From Acidobacteriota bacterium (GTDB taxonomy: Bacteria > Acidobacteriota > Terriglobia > Terriglobales > Acidobacteriaceae): 13,442 bases of DNA. This document shows, one piece after another, positions 1-7,739 of the stretch (positions within the stretch are counted from its first letter, which is position 1; the number at the start of each line of letters is the position of its first letter). The stretch is from NCBI GenBank assembly GCA_023410055.1, contig JAEYQK010000012.1:1-13442 (forward strand), given 5' to 3'. Both the position numbers and the translations under genes were made by a program. The notes beneath the pieces were generated by a model. It was not told the origin of the DNA. It ran no database searches and saw only the letters and a list, made by a program, of their open reading frames with translations.

Positions 1-256
1 GTGTGCAGTAGCCTACGGCACGGAAGAACTCGACCGGATCGTCTGGTGTCATACCGAGAACGTAGATTTGACCCCGGGTGGGGCGGATCAGTCCAGTCAT
101 GAGGTTCATGAGCGTTGTCTTCCCGGAACCGTTCGGCCCAACGAGGCTGGTGATTCCGGCTGGCAATGACAGCGTCACCCGATTGACCCCGAGCACTTCG
201 CCATAGAACTTCGACACGTCTTCGAAGATGATTCGATCATGTGGATATTCGGTCAT
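1..256 (-). CDS. ABC transporter ATP-binding protein, N-terminal part (cut by the window edge)
   Basis: Only the first 85 codons are present; the gene runs off the left edge. The translation shows a standard ABC nucleotide-binding domain beginning: the A-loop aromatic region (KFYGEV, about residues 16-21) and a perfect Walker A motif, GPNGSGKTT, at residues 40-48. The visible part ends at GYC (82-84), close to where the Q-loop is expected. It would power substrate movement through a membrane partner at the inner membrane. The start ATG (256-254) overlaps the stop of the upstream permease as ATGA, so translational coupling is likely. It is the second ATPase gene of the block, with only one permease gene between the two, so a second permease may lie beyond the edge. 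The substrate cannot be told. Family assignment is secure; signature motif, Walker B and length are outside the window. Confidence 0.9.
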   Translation of the reverse strand, partial: MTEYPHDRIIFEDVSKFYGEVLGVNRVTLSLPAGITSLVGPNGSGKTTLMNLMTGLIRPTRGQIYVLGMTPDDPVEFFRAVGYCT

Positions 257-1122
257 CCTCGCACCACCTGTCTGGCAAGGATTCTCTTGTTTAGCATCAG
301 TAGGCACAGACCACATACAACCAGCAGTGCGAGCCATGCTGCGCTGACCGGAAGAGGCTCGCTCCGCCATCCAATTGGCGTCCGCAATAACCGAGACCAC
401 ACAAGCGTCAGCATGTAAGGAAGATTAAGCATGAGACCCCATTGGGTGCGCAGCACCGCACTGATAACAGCACCGAACCCGGCCGGGATAAAGACCAGCG
501 CGACCATCAACCCGGTTGCGACGATCCGCCATCGCACCCACGCCGAAACAGCGAGTGCCATCAACGACAGCAGTGCAATCCACAACAGAGAGCCGGTCAC
601 AAATCCTGGGACGAGATACATGTTCTGCCACAGCCAGCCCTTCGCCAGTTGCGCTTGGATCAAGTACAACAGCAGCAGCGGAACCCACGTAACGGCAGAT
701 AGCACAATCGCCAGCACGAGCAGCTTTCCGGCAACATAACCAGCGCGCGAAATGGGACGGCTCAGGAACAGCGGCAAGGCCCCATTCGTCAGGTCGGGCG
801 AGACCATGGCTGGGCCAATCCACGCCGCCAGAAACAAGGCGAGCCACGCTTGCAACTGCAGCAGTCGGAAGAAGAACCTATTGTCGATCATCGCGCCCGA
901 CTGCTGGCCGATGTTCAGCAGCAGGCGTGCCGTCTCGCTATTCGCCACATAGATGATTACCGCTGAGATCAACATAGGCATCAGGCAAATCACGAAGAGC
1001 AGCACGGACACTCGTGACTCGAACACTTCCGCAAGCGAGTGCCGGGTAATGACCAGCCATCGCGAGCGCATCGGCGTCAGTGACCCGGAGTACGAGCGAT
1101 AGTTTCGCTTATATACGGCCAT
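253..1122 (-). CDS. ABC-2 type transporter permease
   Basis: A protein of 289 residues with about six hydrophobic segments (roughly residues 37-60, 85-107, 128-155, 172-195, 199-224 and 260-279). This is the usual length and layout of an ABC-2 family permease of the multi-gene export type. The segment PDLTNGALPLFLSRPISRAGYVAGK after the second helix matches the coupling region common in these permeases. I chose the ATG at 1122-1120 because GGGAG sits 7 bases upstream; a longer frame opens at 1233 but would run deep into the upstream ATPase gene without such a site. The chosen start overlaps the ATPase by 14 bases and the stop overlaps the next ATPase as ATGA, so the three genes look co-translated. 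It forms the membrane pore of the transporter. The cargo is unknown; drugs, peptides or lipids are typical for the family. Confidence 0.87.
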   Translation of the reverse strand: MAVYKRNYRSYSGSLTPMRSRWLVITRHSLAEVFESRVSVLLFVICLMPMLISAVIIYVANSETARLLLNIGQQSGAMIDNRFFFRLLQLQAWLALFLAAWIGPAMVSPDLTNGALPLFLSRPISRAGYVAGKLLVLAIVLSAVTWVPLLLLYLIQAQLAKGWLWQNMYLVPGFVTGSLLWIALLSLMALAVSAWVRWRIVATGLMVALVFIPAGFGAVISAVLRTQWGLMLNLPYMLTLVWSRLLRTPIGWRSEPLPVSAAWLALLVVCGLCLLMLNKRILARQVVRG

Positions 1123-2050
1123 TTGCAGCTCCCATTGCGTGTCCATCCATGGCACTGAGAAAGATATCTTCGAGCGAATCGCGCCTGTGGTCCATTCTGC
1201 GTATCTGCACGCCGTATCTCGCAGCTGCGGCATAAAGGTCGCGTATCTCGATTCCGTCCGGCATCACTACTTTCATACGTCCCTGGCCGAAGACCGCGCA
1301 TTCGCAACCGAGCGTCTGGATGCTGGCGCTGAAATCTTGACCGGCTCCGACTGTCTCCATCTCGATGAATTTGCGGTTTGATCGACGCTCTTCTTCCAAA
1401 TCGCAGATCGCGGCAATTTGTCCGGCTTTCAGGATCAGTACCTCATCGCACGTCTCGTCGATGTCACGAAGCAAATGAGAAGAAATGAGCAATCGCATGT
1501 CCCCTGCATCACGGATCTCGCGCACGAGTTGAATCATGCGTTGCCGTGCCAGTGGATCAAGCCCGTTTGTCGGTTCGTCCAAAATGAGGAGCTTTGGGCC
1601 GTGAGCAATCGCCTGCGCCAGCTTGGCCAATTGCTTCATGCCGAGAGAGTAGGTGCCCAGTTTGCGATAGCGTACCTCACCCAGTCCGACGTAGAAGAAG
1701 GCTTCGTGCGCCCGCTCCATTGCCTGTTCACGCGGCAGTCCCGCCAACTCCGCCATGTAACGCACATACCGGATGCCGCTCATGTTCGCGATGAAGGCGT
1801 CGTTCTCCGGCATGTAGCCGACCGCAGCTCGAATCTCTTTTGAGCTCTGCCGGATGTCCATGTCCATAACCCGCGCCGTGCCGCTCGAAGGCGGATGGAA
1901 ACCGAGAAGCGTGTTGATCAGGGTCGACTTGCCCGAACCGTTCGGTCCGAGTAGTCCGATGGATCGCCCCTTTAGCACGCCACGCAAGCCGTTCAACACG
2001 GGCCGCCCGCCGAGCTGCACTTTCAAGTCGTCCAGAGAGAGTATGTTCAT
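1109..2050 (-). CDS. ABC transporter ATP-binding protein
   Basis: A 313-residue ATPase subunit of an ABC-2 type exporter. All nucleotide-binding motifs are visible: Walker A GPNGSGKST (35-43), Q-loop region GYMPEND (78-84), signature YSLGMKQ (134-140), Walker B LLILDEP (154-160), D-loop GLD (163-165) and switch histidine H192 in SSH. The signature is the relaxed form typical of ABC-2 exporters rather than LSGGQ. About 90 residues after the ATPase core form the C-terminal extension common in this subfamily. The 3' end overlaps the permease start by 14 bases. Upstream there is a 114-base gap to the anti-sigma gene, holding a terminator-like hairpin. AAAGG lies about 11 bases before the ATG, a slightly long spacing. 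Its use with one permease and a second ATPase is inferred from gene order. Confidence 0.93.
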   Translation of the reverse strand: MNILSLDDLKVQLGGRPVLNGLRGVLKGRSIGLLGPNGSGKSTLINTLLGFHPPSSGTARVMDMDIRQSSKEIRAAVGYMPENDAFIANMSGIRYVRYMAELAGLPREQAMERAHEAFFYVGLGEVRYRKLGTYSLGMKQLAKLAQAIAHGPKLLILDEPTNGLDPLARQRMIQLVREIRDAGDMRLLISSHLLRDIDETCDEVLILKAGQIAAICDLEEERRSNRKFIEMETVGAGQDFSASIQTLGCECAVFGQGRMKVVMPDGIEIRDLYAAAARYGVQIRRMDHRRDSLEDIFLSAMDGHAMGAANGRI

Positions 2051-2123
2051 AGATCCAGCAACCTTTGTTGGTTACGTGCGCCGAGCGTGAGAAGTTCCAT
2101 CAATAGCGTCCACAAAAAGATTT

Positions 2124-2145
2124 CCCCGGAGCCTCGGCTCCGGGG
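2124..2145 (-). terminator. Perfect hairpin with T-rich tail between anti-sigma gene and ABC genes
   Basis: The inverted repeat CCCCGGAGCC / GGCTCCGGGG is perfect (arms 2124-2133 and 2136-2145). In RNA it would fold as about 9 GC-rich base pairs with a four-base loop. On the minus strand it lies 19 bases after the anti-sigma stop codon and is followed by AAATCTTTTTG, a Rho-independent terminator-like tail with the T-run displaced by about four bases. The next gene, the ABC ATPase, starts about 75 bases further on with no clear promoter in between. It may therefore be a partial terminator or attenuator inside one operon, or a full stop between two units. Confidence 0.65.
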
Positions 2146-2164
2146 ATCATGTTGCAACAGACTG

Positions 2165-4780
2165 CTACCTCTTCTTTGAATGCGCATGACCGCCGCCCAA
2201 CAATGCGGCAATGCCCATTTGGTTCAATCCAATCGGGAACGGGTTGCTTGCGCTGGCCACCTCGACGCTGCTGTCGTTGCCGTATGCACAAACAAGCGTT
2301 GGCTTGGCTTCCGCCGCGATCGACCGCAGGTTCTCCAACTGCGACGCAGTCAGCTGCGATGCGATCGGCTCGACCACGGGGCCGAGATTCTGGTAGAGCA
2401 CTGCCGAGAAGTTCGCATGCTCATCCTTCGGCAACAGCGACTGGAATTGTGCCGAGCGCACCAACGAGTCGTTGTTGGATTTCGTTCGCAACGCATTCAC
2501 CACCAACGCTCGCGACGGCGCCACGATCATGTATCCGCTGTCGAACGTGTAGTTCACTTCCGGATTTATCGCCTTCGGATCCAACGATCGCACTACGTGG
2601 AACGTTCGTCCCTCAAATTGGGTCTGTTCAATCGATACACCCTTCTTGCCGTGTTGTGCAGCTTCCTCATTGATGACCTTTACCAGGCGCTCCAGCGTGT
2701 TTTGCAGCCTTGCAGGATCGTTCACCTGCGCCACTACCTTCCACGACGGCGTCGGTAGTATCGGTCCATCAAGAGCAAATGTGACATCGCCTCCGAAGCA
2801 CGCCGCGAGGTCATCTCGCAGGCTGATACCCAGCTTCGATTCCGCCTCTGCGAGTCCGCGCTGCGGGTCCTTCTCGTCGGCTGCCGCAATCTGCATGATG
2901 TCGTCCATCATGGCTGCCGGGCTTTTTGCCACCAGGGCCACGGCTACACCGGCGTTTGCCGAGACGTACTCAAGCGAACCCATCGGCGCCGGTGCTGCCA
3001 GCCAGGACGCAATTCCGTGGCGCTGGCCCGTGAAGTCCAGCACGGCGCGGTTATCCGGTACACCCGAAAGGTCCCGATGTTCGGCAATCAGATATCGCGC
3101 ATCGCTGAAGCCGGTAAGTGCGAGTTGTTGATCATGGTGTTGAGCGTTCTCGCCATGCTTCGATGGTCTTGTCCTCTCCTGGGTGATGAGGTGCTGTAAG
3201 TTGACGGCAAGAAGGAACCCGGCTCCACGCGAGTAGGCTGCACTGACCTTCTGCCCAAAATCAGTGCTCGGGAAGCCGCCGCGTCCAAGTTGGCCGGTGA
3301 CTTTCTGCAAGGCACGAGAACTTGAAGAAAAGAGCACGAAGTCAGGACGAACCACAGCCAACAGGCGGCCTCTCTTGCCACGTGAATCGACCGCCGCAAG
3401 TTGCGACTCCTCAAGAACGCGAAGGTCCGCTTCCTGCGCTTGACCTCTGACGGCTGCAAACTCGCTCTTCAAGAAATCATTCAGCCCCTGGCGCTTGACT
3501 TCGGCCATCACCACAGCGTCGGGCTCACCACCATCGTCGGGAACAGCGACTAGAGCGACTTCGTCTCCGATGTACTGGCTGAGCGTATGGACCTTATCGA
3601 CCATTTGCTCAAACGAGACGCCGCCCTCGCGCTGGTGTTTGCCACTGTTCCACCACTCGCGGAGCGCTGGGCTCTGCTGCATCTGGTCCTGAAAGATGCG
3701 GTTTGCTTCGCTGAGGGCATCACCCAAATTCGGCATGCTCGCGTAGACCACCGTGCCTGCCGGAACATGCGTCAGGATCGCGCTGGAGTATCTCAGTCCA
3801 GGTGTAGGTATCTGTTCGAACTTGTTCTGTAGCTTGGCGAACTGCGCCAGTAGCGCGAGGTGCTTGTCGAGGTTCTGGCTCCATGCAATTTCATCCTGAA
3901 CCGCCACCTGCGTCAAACTCGCGCTCGTTGTTACCTGATCGCCGGCATGGAGGATATTGTTGATGCCGGCATGGGCGACGTGTACCTCGCCCTCCACAAC
4001 CGACACGCGAGAACCCTTCACTCCGGAGTTCACCGAGAACACCGTACCGGTTACCGCAACACGCGCATCCGGCGTCACCACGTACAGGTGCCCGGTCCGC
4101 CGCTTCGCCGCCTGCACGATGACGCGCCCCTGTTCGAGTCTGACAGTCGTGTCTCTGCGGCTTATGTTCACGGAGAACGCCGTGCGCTCGTTCATTTCCA
4201 CAACAGAACCGTCGCGCAACTGCACGAATGCATGCGCTCCGCCCGCGGTGCGCACCAACTGGCCTTCCCCTAGCTCATCGCCCGAACGCAACAGTCGCTC
4301 AGCGTTATCGGCCACCAGGTAGAGGTCGCCTTGGGACGACTGGACTCTTGCCCGCATCCCTTCCGGAGCGCCGAAGAACCACTGGTTTAGCAGGAGTGCT
4401 GAAAGGCCGATCACCGCGAGAAGAGTCGCCGCAAATGCGTACTGCCGTACGCCCCAGCGCGGCCGCGCACTGATGACTGGTGCCCAACTTGTATCTTGCT
4501 TCGGTGCTGCGTGGGCCAAACGGCGGCAATTCACACACTCCCGCAGGTGATCCTCAACCAGCTGTCTTCTCGCACCGGAAAGCGTTCCGGCAGTTCGCGC
4601 CGTCAGAAGTTTCTCAATATCAGCGCACCCGTGGATCTGCTCACCTTCCGCCAACTCGGCCGTCATCTGCATCCACGTTCGGTCTGCAGCTGCGCTGATG
4701 GCCTTGGAATCAGGCTCGTCGCCACGCATCGCTGAAACTGCTCTATCCAGTGCATCGGGATTTCTGTTTTCCTTCGTCAT
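2165..4780 (-). CDS. Anti-sigma-like membrane protein: zinc finger, TM helix, FecR domain and large duplicated C-terminal part
   Basis: A long 871-residue protein, likely the regulator of the sigma factor encoded just upstream. Residues 52-85 carry a zinc-finger anti-sigma (ZAS) pattern, C52 ... H78-x3-C82-x2-C85, expected to bind the sigma factor in the cytoplasm. One membrane helix follows (about 114-136). Then comes a FecR-like domain (about 145-270) with the typical VAVTGTVFSV and SVVEGEVHV strands. The rest (about 330-871) would be periplasmic. It looks like two copies of one module: each has a VxxxV(N/K)xxxLxxxL stretch and an F/Y-hydrophobic-SRAL motif (RPDFVLFSSSSRAL near 478-491; SGYMIVAPSRALV near 748-760). 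The region resembles DUF3352-like proteins in style but I cannot assign it. The start overlaps the sigma stop as ATGA, with AGAGG 6 bases upstream. What it senses outside is unknown. The tail ends GHAHSKKR. Confidence 0.85.
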   Translation of the reverse strand: MTKENRNPDALDRAVSAMRGDEPDSKAISAAADRTWMQMTAELAEGEQIHGCADIEKLLTARTAGTLSGARRQLVEDHLRECVNCRRLAHAAPKQDTSWAPVISARPRWGVRQYAFAATLLAVIGLSALLLNQWFFGAPEGMRARVQSSQGDLYLVADNAERLLRSGDELGEGQLVRTAGGAHAFVQLRDGSVVEMNERTAFSVNISRRDTTVRLEQGRVIVQAAKRRTGHLYVVTPDARVAVTGTVFSVNSGVKGSRVSVVEGEVHVAHAGINNILHAGDQVTTSASLTQVAVQDEIAWSQNLDKHLALLAQFAKLQNKFEQIPTPGLRYSSAILTHVPAGTVVYASMPNLGDALSEANRIFQDQMQQSPALREWWNSGKHQREGGVSFEQMVDKVHTLSQYIGDEVALVAVPDDGGEPDAVVMAEVKRQGLNDFLKSEFAAVRGQAQEADLRVLEESQLAAVDSRGKRGRLLAVVRPDFVLFSSSSRALQKVTGQLGRGGFPSTDFGQKVSAAYSRGAGFLLAVNLQHLITQERTRPSKHGENAQHHDQQLALTGFSDARYLIAEHRDLSGVPDNRAVLDFTGQRHGIASWLAAPAPMGSLEYVSANAGVAVALVAKSPAAMMDDIMQIAAADEKDPQRGLAEAESKLGISLRDDLAACFGGDVTFALDGPILPTPSWKVVAQVNDPARLQNTLERLVKVINEEAAQHGKKGVSIEQTQFEGRTFHVVRSLDPKAINPEVNYTFDSGYMIVAPSRALVVNALRTKSNNDSLVRSAQFQSLLPKDEHANFSAVLYQNLGPVVEPIASQLTASQLENLRSIAAEAKPTLVCAYGNDSSVEVASASNPFPIGLNQMGIAALLGGGHAHSKKR

Positions 4781-5307
4781 CGCTTGCCTCTCATTGTGTC
4801 GCTGTAATCCCTGCGGAGCCGTGCTCGCGTCCGGTGAAGGAGCACCGCGACAACTGCGCGAGACGTCTTTAACGTGCGTGCAATCTCGCCCAGATCACAG
4901 CCCTCCACATATCGGAGCACGAACATTTCGGCGGCTTTCGGATCAAGACGGCCCAATGCGTTGCGCAACCAGGCTCGCAGTTCAGCAGCTTCGCACTGCT
5001 TTTCCGGGCCTGAGTGACCGCTTTGGGGAAGTCCATCGAAGAGTTCAACGGCGTTCTCCCGCGCCCGCCTTCGCAGCAGGTCGAGAGCACCGTTGATGGC
5101 TGCACGATGCAGATAACCCTCGACATTCCCCAGATCAGAACTGCCCGAACGAGCGAGCTTGAGGAAAACCGACTGCGCAACGTCCTCGGCATCCGCCATG
5201 CTGCCTGTGACACGATATGCCGCCCGCAAAACCCGGTCATGATGGTCGCGGAACAACACTTGCAAGTGCGTAGCCGATTCCGCTCTGTATTCGCTCGCCG
5301 CTGCCAC
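4777..5307 (-). CDS. ECF-type RNA polymerase sigma factor
   Basis: A 176-residue sigma-70 family factor of the ECF (group 4) class, which directs RNA polymerase to a small stress regulon. Region 2 covers about residues 18-52 (RVLRAAYRVTGSMADAEDVA is the classic core-binding and -10 recognition stretch), followed by a variable linker. Region 4 covers about 114-168, with the helix-turn-helix around CDLGEIARTLKTSRAVV recognising the -35 box. Length is normal for the class. The start is a GTG at 5307-5305, decided by a perfect AAGGAGG six bases upstream. It overlaps the zinc-finger/FecR protein by ATGA, the usual layout for a sigma factor held by its cognate membrane anti-sigma. The target regulon is unknown; the ABC genes downstream and its own operon are the obvious candidates. 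Confidence 0.93.
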   Translation of the reverse strand: MAAASEYRAESATHLQVLFRDHHDRVLRAAYRVTGSMADAEDVAQSVFLKLARSGSSDLGNVEGYLHRAAINGALDLLRRRARENAVELFDGLPQSGHSGPEKQCEAAELRAWLRNALGRLDPKAAEMFVLRYVEGCDLGEIARTLKTSRAVVAVLLHRTRARLRRDYSDTMRGKR

Positions 5308-5320
5308 TTACGGCCTCCTT
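5308..5320 (-). promoter_or_regulatory. Strong ribosome binding site that fixes the GTG start of the sigma gene
   Basis: Read on the minus strand, AAGGAGG is followed by CCGTAA and then GTG. This is an essentially perfect anti-16S match at ideal spacing, and it makes the non-ATG start of the sigma gene credible. Confidence 0.8.
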
Positions 5321-5382
5321 GGTCCGACCGCCTTCACATTGATGACGTTCGAAACTTAAAAACATTAACGGCCACTTGGAAA

Positions 5383-5407
5383 TACGTAGGACGACCAACG
5401 AAAGTTC
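5383..5407 (-). promoter_or_regulatory. Candidate ECF-type promoter upstream of the sigma gene
   Basis: On the minus strand, GAACTT (5407-5402) is followed after 15 bases by CGTA (5386-5383). This resembles the GAAC...CGT pattern recognised by many ECF sigma factors and would support autoregulation. The transcript would carry a leader of roughly 65-70 bases. The match is short and unverified. Confidence 0.25.
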
Positions 5408-5538
5408 GCCACGTCGAAGGGACGAACCGGCGATCCTCCAATGGCATGAACATCAGTGGAGACGGGTGCAGGCAGGGTATGACTGCGAGCGCGGCATAGA
5501 AGGCAGACAAAGGAATCAGCAGGCTCTGAAAGAAGTGA

Positions 5539-5573
5539 GGCGGTTCAGCATATCTCAGTCATGCCGAACCGCC
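5539..5573 (-). terminator. Hairpin downstream of the LamG protein gene
   Basis: Arms of 13 bases (5539-5551 and 5561-5573) pair with a single mismatch, which becomes a G-U wobble in the minus-strand RNA; the loop is 9 bases. It lies about 50 bases after the stop of the LamG gene. The following sequence, TCACTTCTTTC, is only moderately T-rich, so it may be a weak or factor-assisted terminator. Apart from this hairpin and the sigma-gene promoter region, I see nothing coding between 5308 and 5624. Confidence 0.55.
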
Positions 5574-5624
5574 AGATGGTGGAGAAGCTTGGGCGTCTGT
5601 GGCGCAGCCGGAATTCCCTTTTTG

Positions 5625-7739
5625 TTACTTCGACGTTGGATCCAACTGAATGACCGTTTTGGATTCCGTCTCCAGCTTGAGCCACACGATCAGTCTGCTT
5701 ATTCCGTCATGATTCGAAACTCCGATCCGTACGCGGTCCTTCCCCGAAACCGGCTTTCCGTTGATCCGCACCTTTGCCGGTCCATTCCAGTTCTCAACCA
5801 CAATTGCCGGGTTCACAAGAGGGCTTTCGTGGGTTGCGGACAAAGTCACGCTGAGCGGCTGCGAGGCATTCCCCGCCTCGCGGTGAATGACGTAGGCGCG
5901 CTGCGCTGGATCGTACTCCTGCGCTGTTATTCCATTGCCAGTGACGGCAAACTGTGCCGGCGACAGCCACGATCGGGCCAGGGTCACCACTCCGGGCGCG
6001 TCCGGTGAGGTGAGCCCGGAAAGAAGAAGCTTGGTTTCGGTATCCTCGGTCTTCTGATATGGGTCCCAGAAGATGTGAGAGAGCGAAGCGGCGGAGGGTC
6101 GGTCGGCAGTAACCGCCAGACGAAAGCTGTTTGTAATCTGCGCCACCGGCCAGTGGTTCCACCACTCGAACATTGATCGGGTCTTCGTATCTTTGTAAGG
6201 CTCCATCGAGACGCCGCGGGGCCAGACGATCTGGAAGGGATTTTCTTTTGACTTCAGATGAACGATCTGGATGTTGGCCTTCGCAGGGCGGTCAAGCTTG
6301 GCCGGCCCTCTCGGATAATCGAAGGTCGCGTCTGTCTTCGGCTCCCAGTGATAGGTGAACGATTCTCCGTCCATGTTCTTCAGGGTCAGCGCGTCAGGCT
6401 CGATGTTGTCCTCTGGCCACTGCCCGGGGCCATTCACAATAATGCTCTCCTGCCACTCGTGCGGACCATCGTCGAGGGAGGAACCCGACAGCATTTGCTT
6501 GCGCACGGCGACGCCATCCGGATACACCGTCCAGTACTCATCGCCCCAGTCGAACCAGCCGGTCAGCGGGTCCAGGTTGCCGCCCTTGTAATTCACCGAC
6601 TCGGCAAGCGCATACCGCCAGTGAATCACCGCGCGCGCGTCCGAAGACTCCAGGATGCTTACGTGCGAGTAGCGATCCTGCTTGTCCGACATGGGCTCGC
6701 AATCGCCACCGTCCGGACAGCGCGGCTTACCCCACGTCTCCATGAACTCATCGGTGTACCACTTGCCGTTCTCGGTGACCCAGCAGGGGATGAAGTTCGT
6801 GCCTTGCCAGAAGACCAGCCGCATGGGCGATTGCTCGAAGCGCACAACGACGTCCTGGTAAGGTCCAAAGCGCCTCGGCTTGTCCCAACTCGGCTCGAAT
6901 TTCAATGTCGCATAGAATGCGCCGAATGGGCCGGCTCCGGGCGGCCCCGAAGGCAATACAGCAGTGGGGATGACATCCCCGGCTGGCAGCGACGCTTTTT
7001 CAAATGCAGCGCGTTCTTCCTCCGCGCTGCGTGCTCCTTCTCGAATTTCGAGCTCGTCCAGATAGCCTTCGATGGAGTAGTCCACTGGGTCCTTGAATTG
7101 ATCCAGCCACGAAGGATAGGGCTGCTGCGGAGTGCGAATCCTACCGACGATCAGATCGTTCGCCGATGCCTGGATGAACTTGCCTTTAACGCTCAGGTTC
7201 CCGGCCGACTTGCCGTTCACATAGATGGCCATCCCGGACTCGGGGTCGAAGGTCGCTGTGACACGGGAGTGTCTTCTTAGCGGAAGTACCACTGTTGAGG
7301 TCAGTTCGCGCCAGACGCCGTCAACGCCGACTTTGAATCCGGGATGCCCCAGGGCGTCGATGCCGAAGAAGAAGCCGATCTGCTGATCCGAATCCTGATC
7401 GGCGATGGGGACCCAGTTCCAGGGGTAGTATTCGAGCGCGACCCACGCCGAGACGGTGAATCCGCCCTTGAACTGCGGCACCTTATCCGCAGCGCGCAGA
7501 ATCCGCGTAGTGTATCCGTCGAACTGGAGGCCATTGCCCTCGACACCCGGTACTTTCCACGAGAATCCCTCGACCTTGTCATCCAAATTACCGATCGAGT
7601 CATGAACAGAGGCTCCCGATGTCTCGTTAAAATCCCAATGAATTCCGTTGGGATTCGCTTGCGCATTCGCAACCGGGTGCGCCAATAGCAGCGCCAGTTC
7701 CATTGCCACAACGCTGAAACCGCACTTGAATGCCCTCAT
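5625..7739 (-). CDS. Secreted LamG (concanavalin A-like) domain protein
   Basis: A 704-residue exported protein. The N-terminus has a positively charged stretch, a hydrophobic core and an AQA cleavage site near residue 28, that is, a Sec signal peptide. A LamG/Laminin_G_3 type jelly-roll domain follows (about 32-240): start WDFNETSGASVHDS, middle GNGLQFDGYTTRI, FTVSAWV, and end GYLDELEI are family landmarks. Residues about 260-625 form a second, unassigned beta-rich domain with many Trp and Tyr residues and a short cysteine cluster (CPDGGDC). Last comes a small beta domain (about 630-704). LamG domains usually bind carbohydrates or act as adhesion modules; whether the second domain is catalytic is not visible. 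The start at 7739 is preferred because AAAGG lies about 9 bases upstream and the signal peptide begins there; an in-frame upstream ATG at 7829 would give a poor signal. It stands alone with its own hairpin. Confidence 0.8.
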   Translation of the reverse strand: MRAFKCGFSVVAMELALLLAHPVANAQANPNGIHWDFNETSGASVHDSIGNLDDKVEGFSWKVPGVEGNGLQFDGYTTRILRAADKVPQFKGGFTVSAWVALEYYPWNWVPIADQDSDQQIGFFFGIDALGHPGFKVGVDGVWRELTSTVVLPLRRHSRVTATFDPESGMAIYVNGKSAGNLSVKGKFIQASANDLIVGRIRTPQQPYPSWLDQFKDPVDYSIEGYLDELEIREGARSAEEERAAFEKASLPAGDVIPTAVLPSGPPGAGPFGAFYATLKFEPSWDKPRRFGPYQDVVVRFEQSPMRLVFWQGTNFIPCWVTENGKWYTDEFMETWGKPRCPDGGDCEPMSDKQDRYSHVSILESSDARAVIHWRYALAESVNYKGGNLDPLTGWFDWGDEYWTVYPDGVAVRKQMLSGSSLDDGPHEWQESIIVNGPGQWPEDNIEPDALTLKNMDGESFTYHWEPKTDATFDYPRGPAKLDRPAKANIQIVHLKSKENPFQIVWPRGVSMEPYKDTKTRSMFEWWNHWPVAQITNSFRLAVTADRPSAASLSHIFWDPYQKTEDTETKLLLSGLTSPDAPGVVTLARSWLSPAQFAVTGNGITAQEYDPAQRAYVIHREAGNASQPLSVTLSATHESPLVNPAIVVENWNGPAKVRINGKPVSGKDRVRIGVSNHDGISRLIVWLKLETESKTVIQLDPTSK

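Noticed and set aside
2149..3131. Several overlapping plus-strand frames
   Set aside because: All are antisense to the anti-sigma-like gene, which has clear domains and an operon-style start; the plus-strand products show no recognisable family.
5376..6008. Plus-strand 210-codon frame
   Set aside because: More than half is antisense to the LamG gene and the product looks like random Arg-rich translation, with no start signal.
6258..7280. Long 340-codon open frame on the plus strand
   Set aside because: It lies entirely antisense to the LamG gene, has no ribosome binding site and encodes a low-complexity Arg/Leu-rich product; it is a shadow of codon bias.
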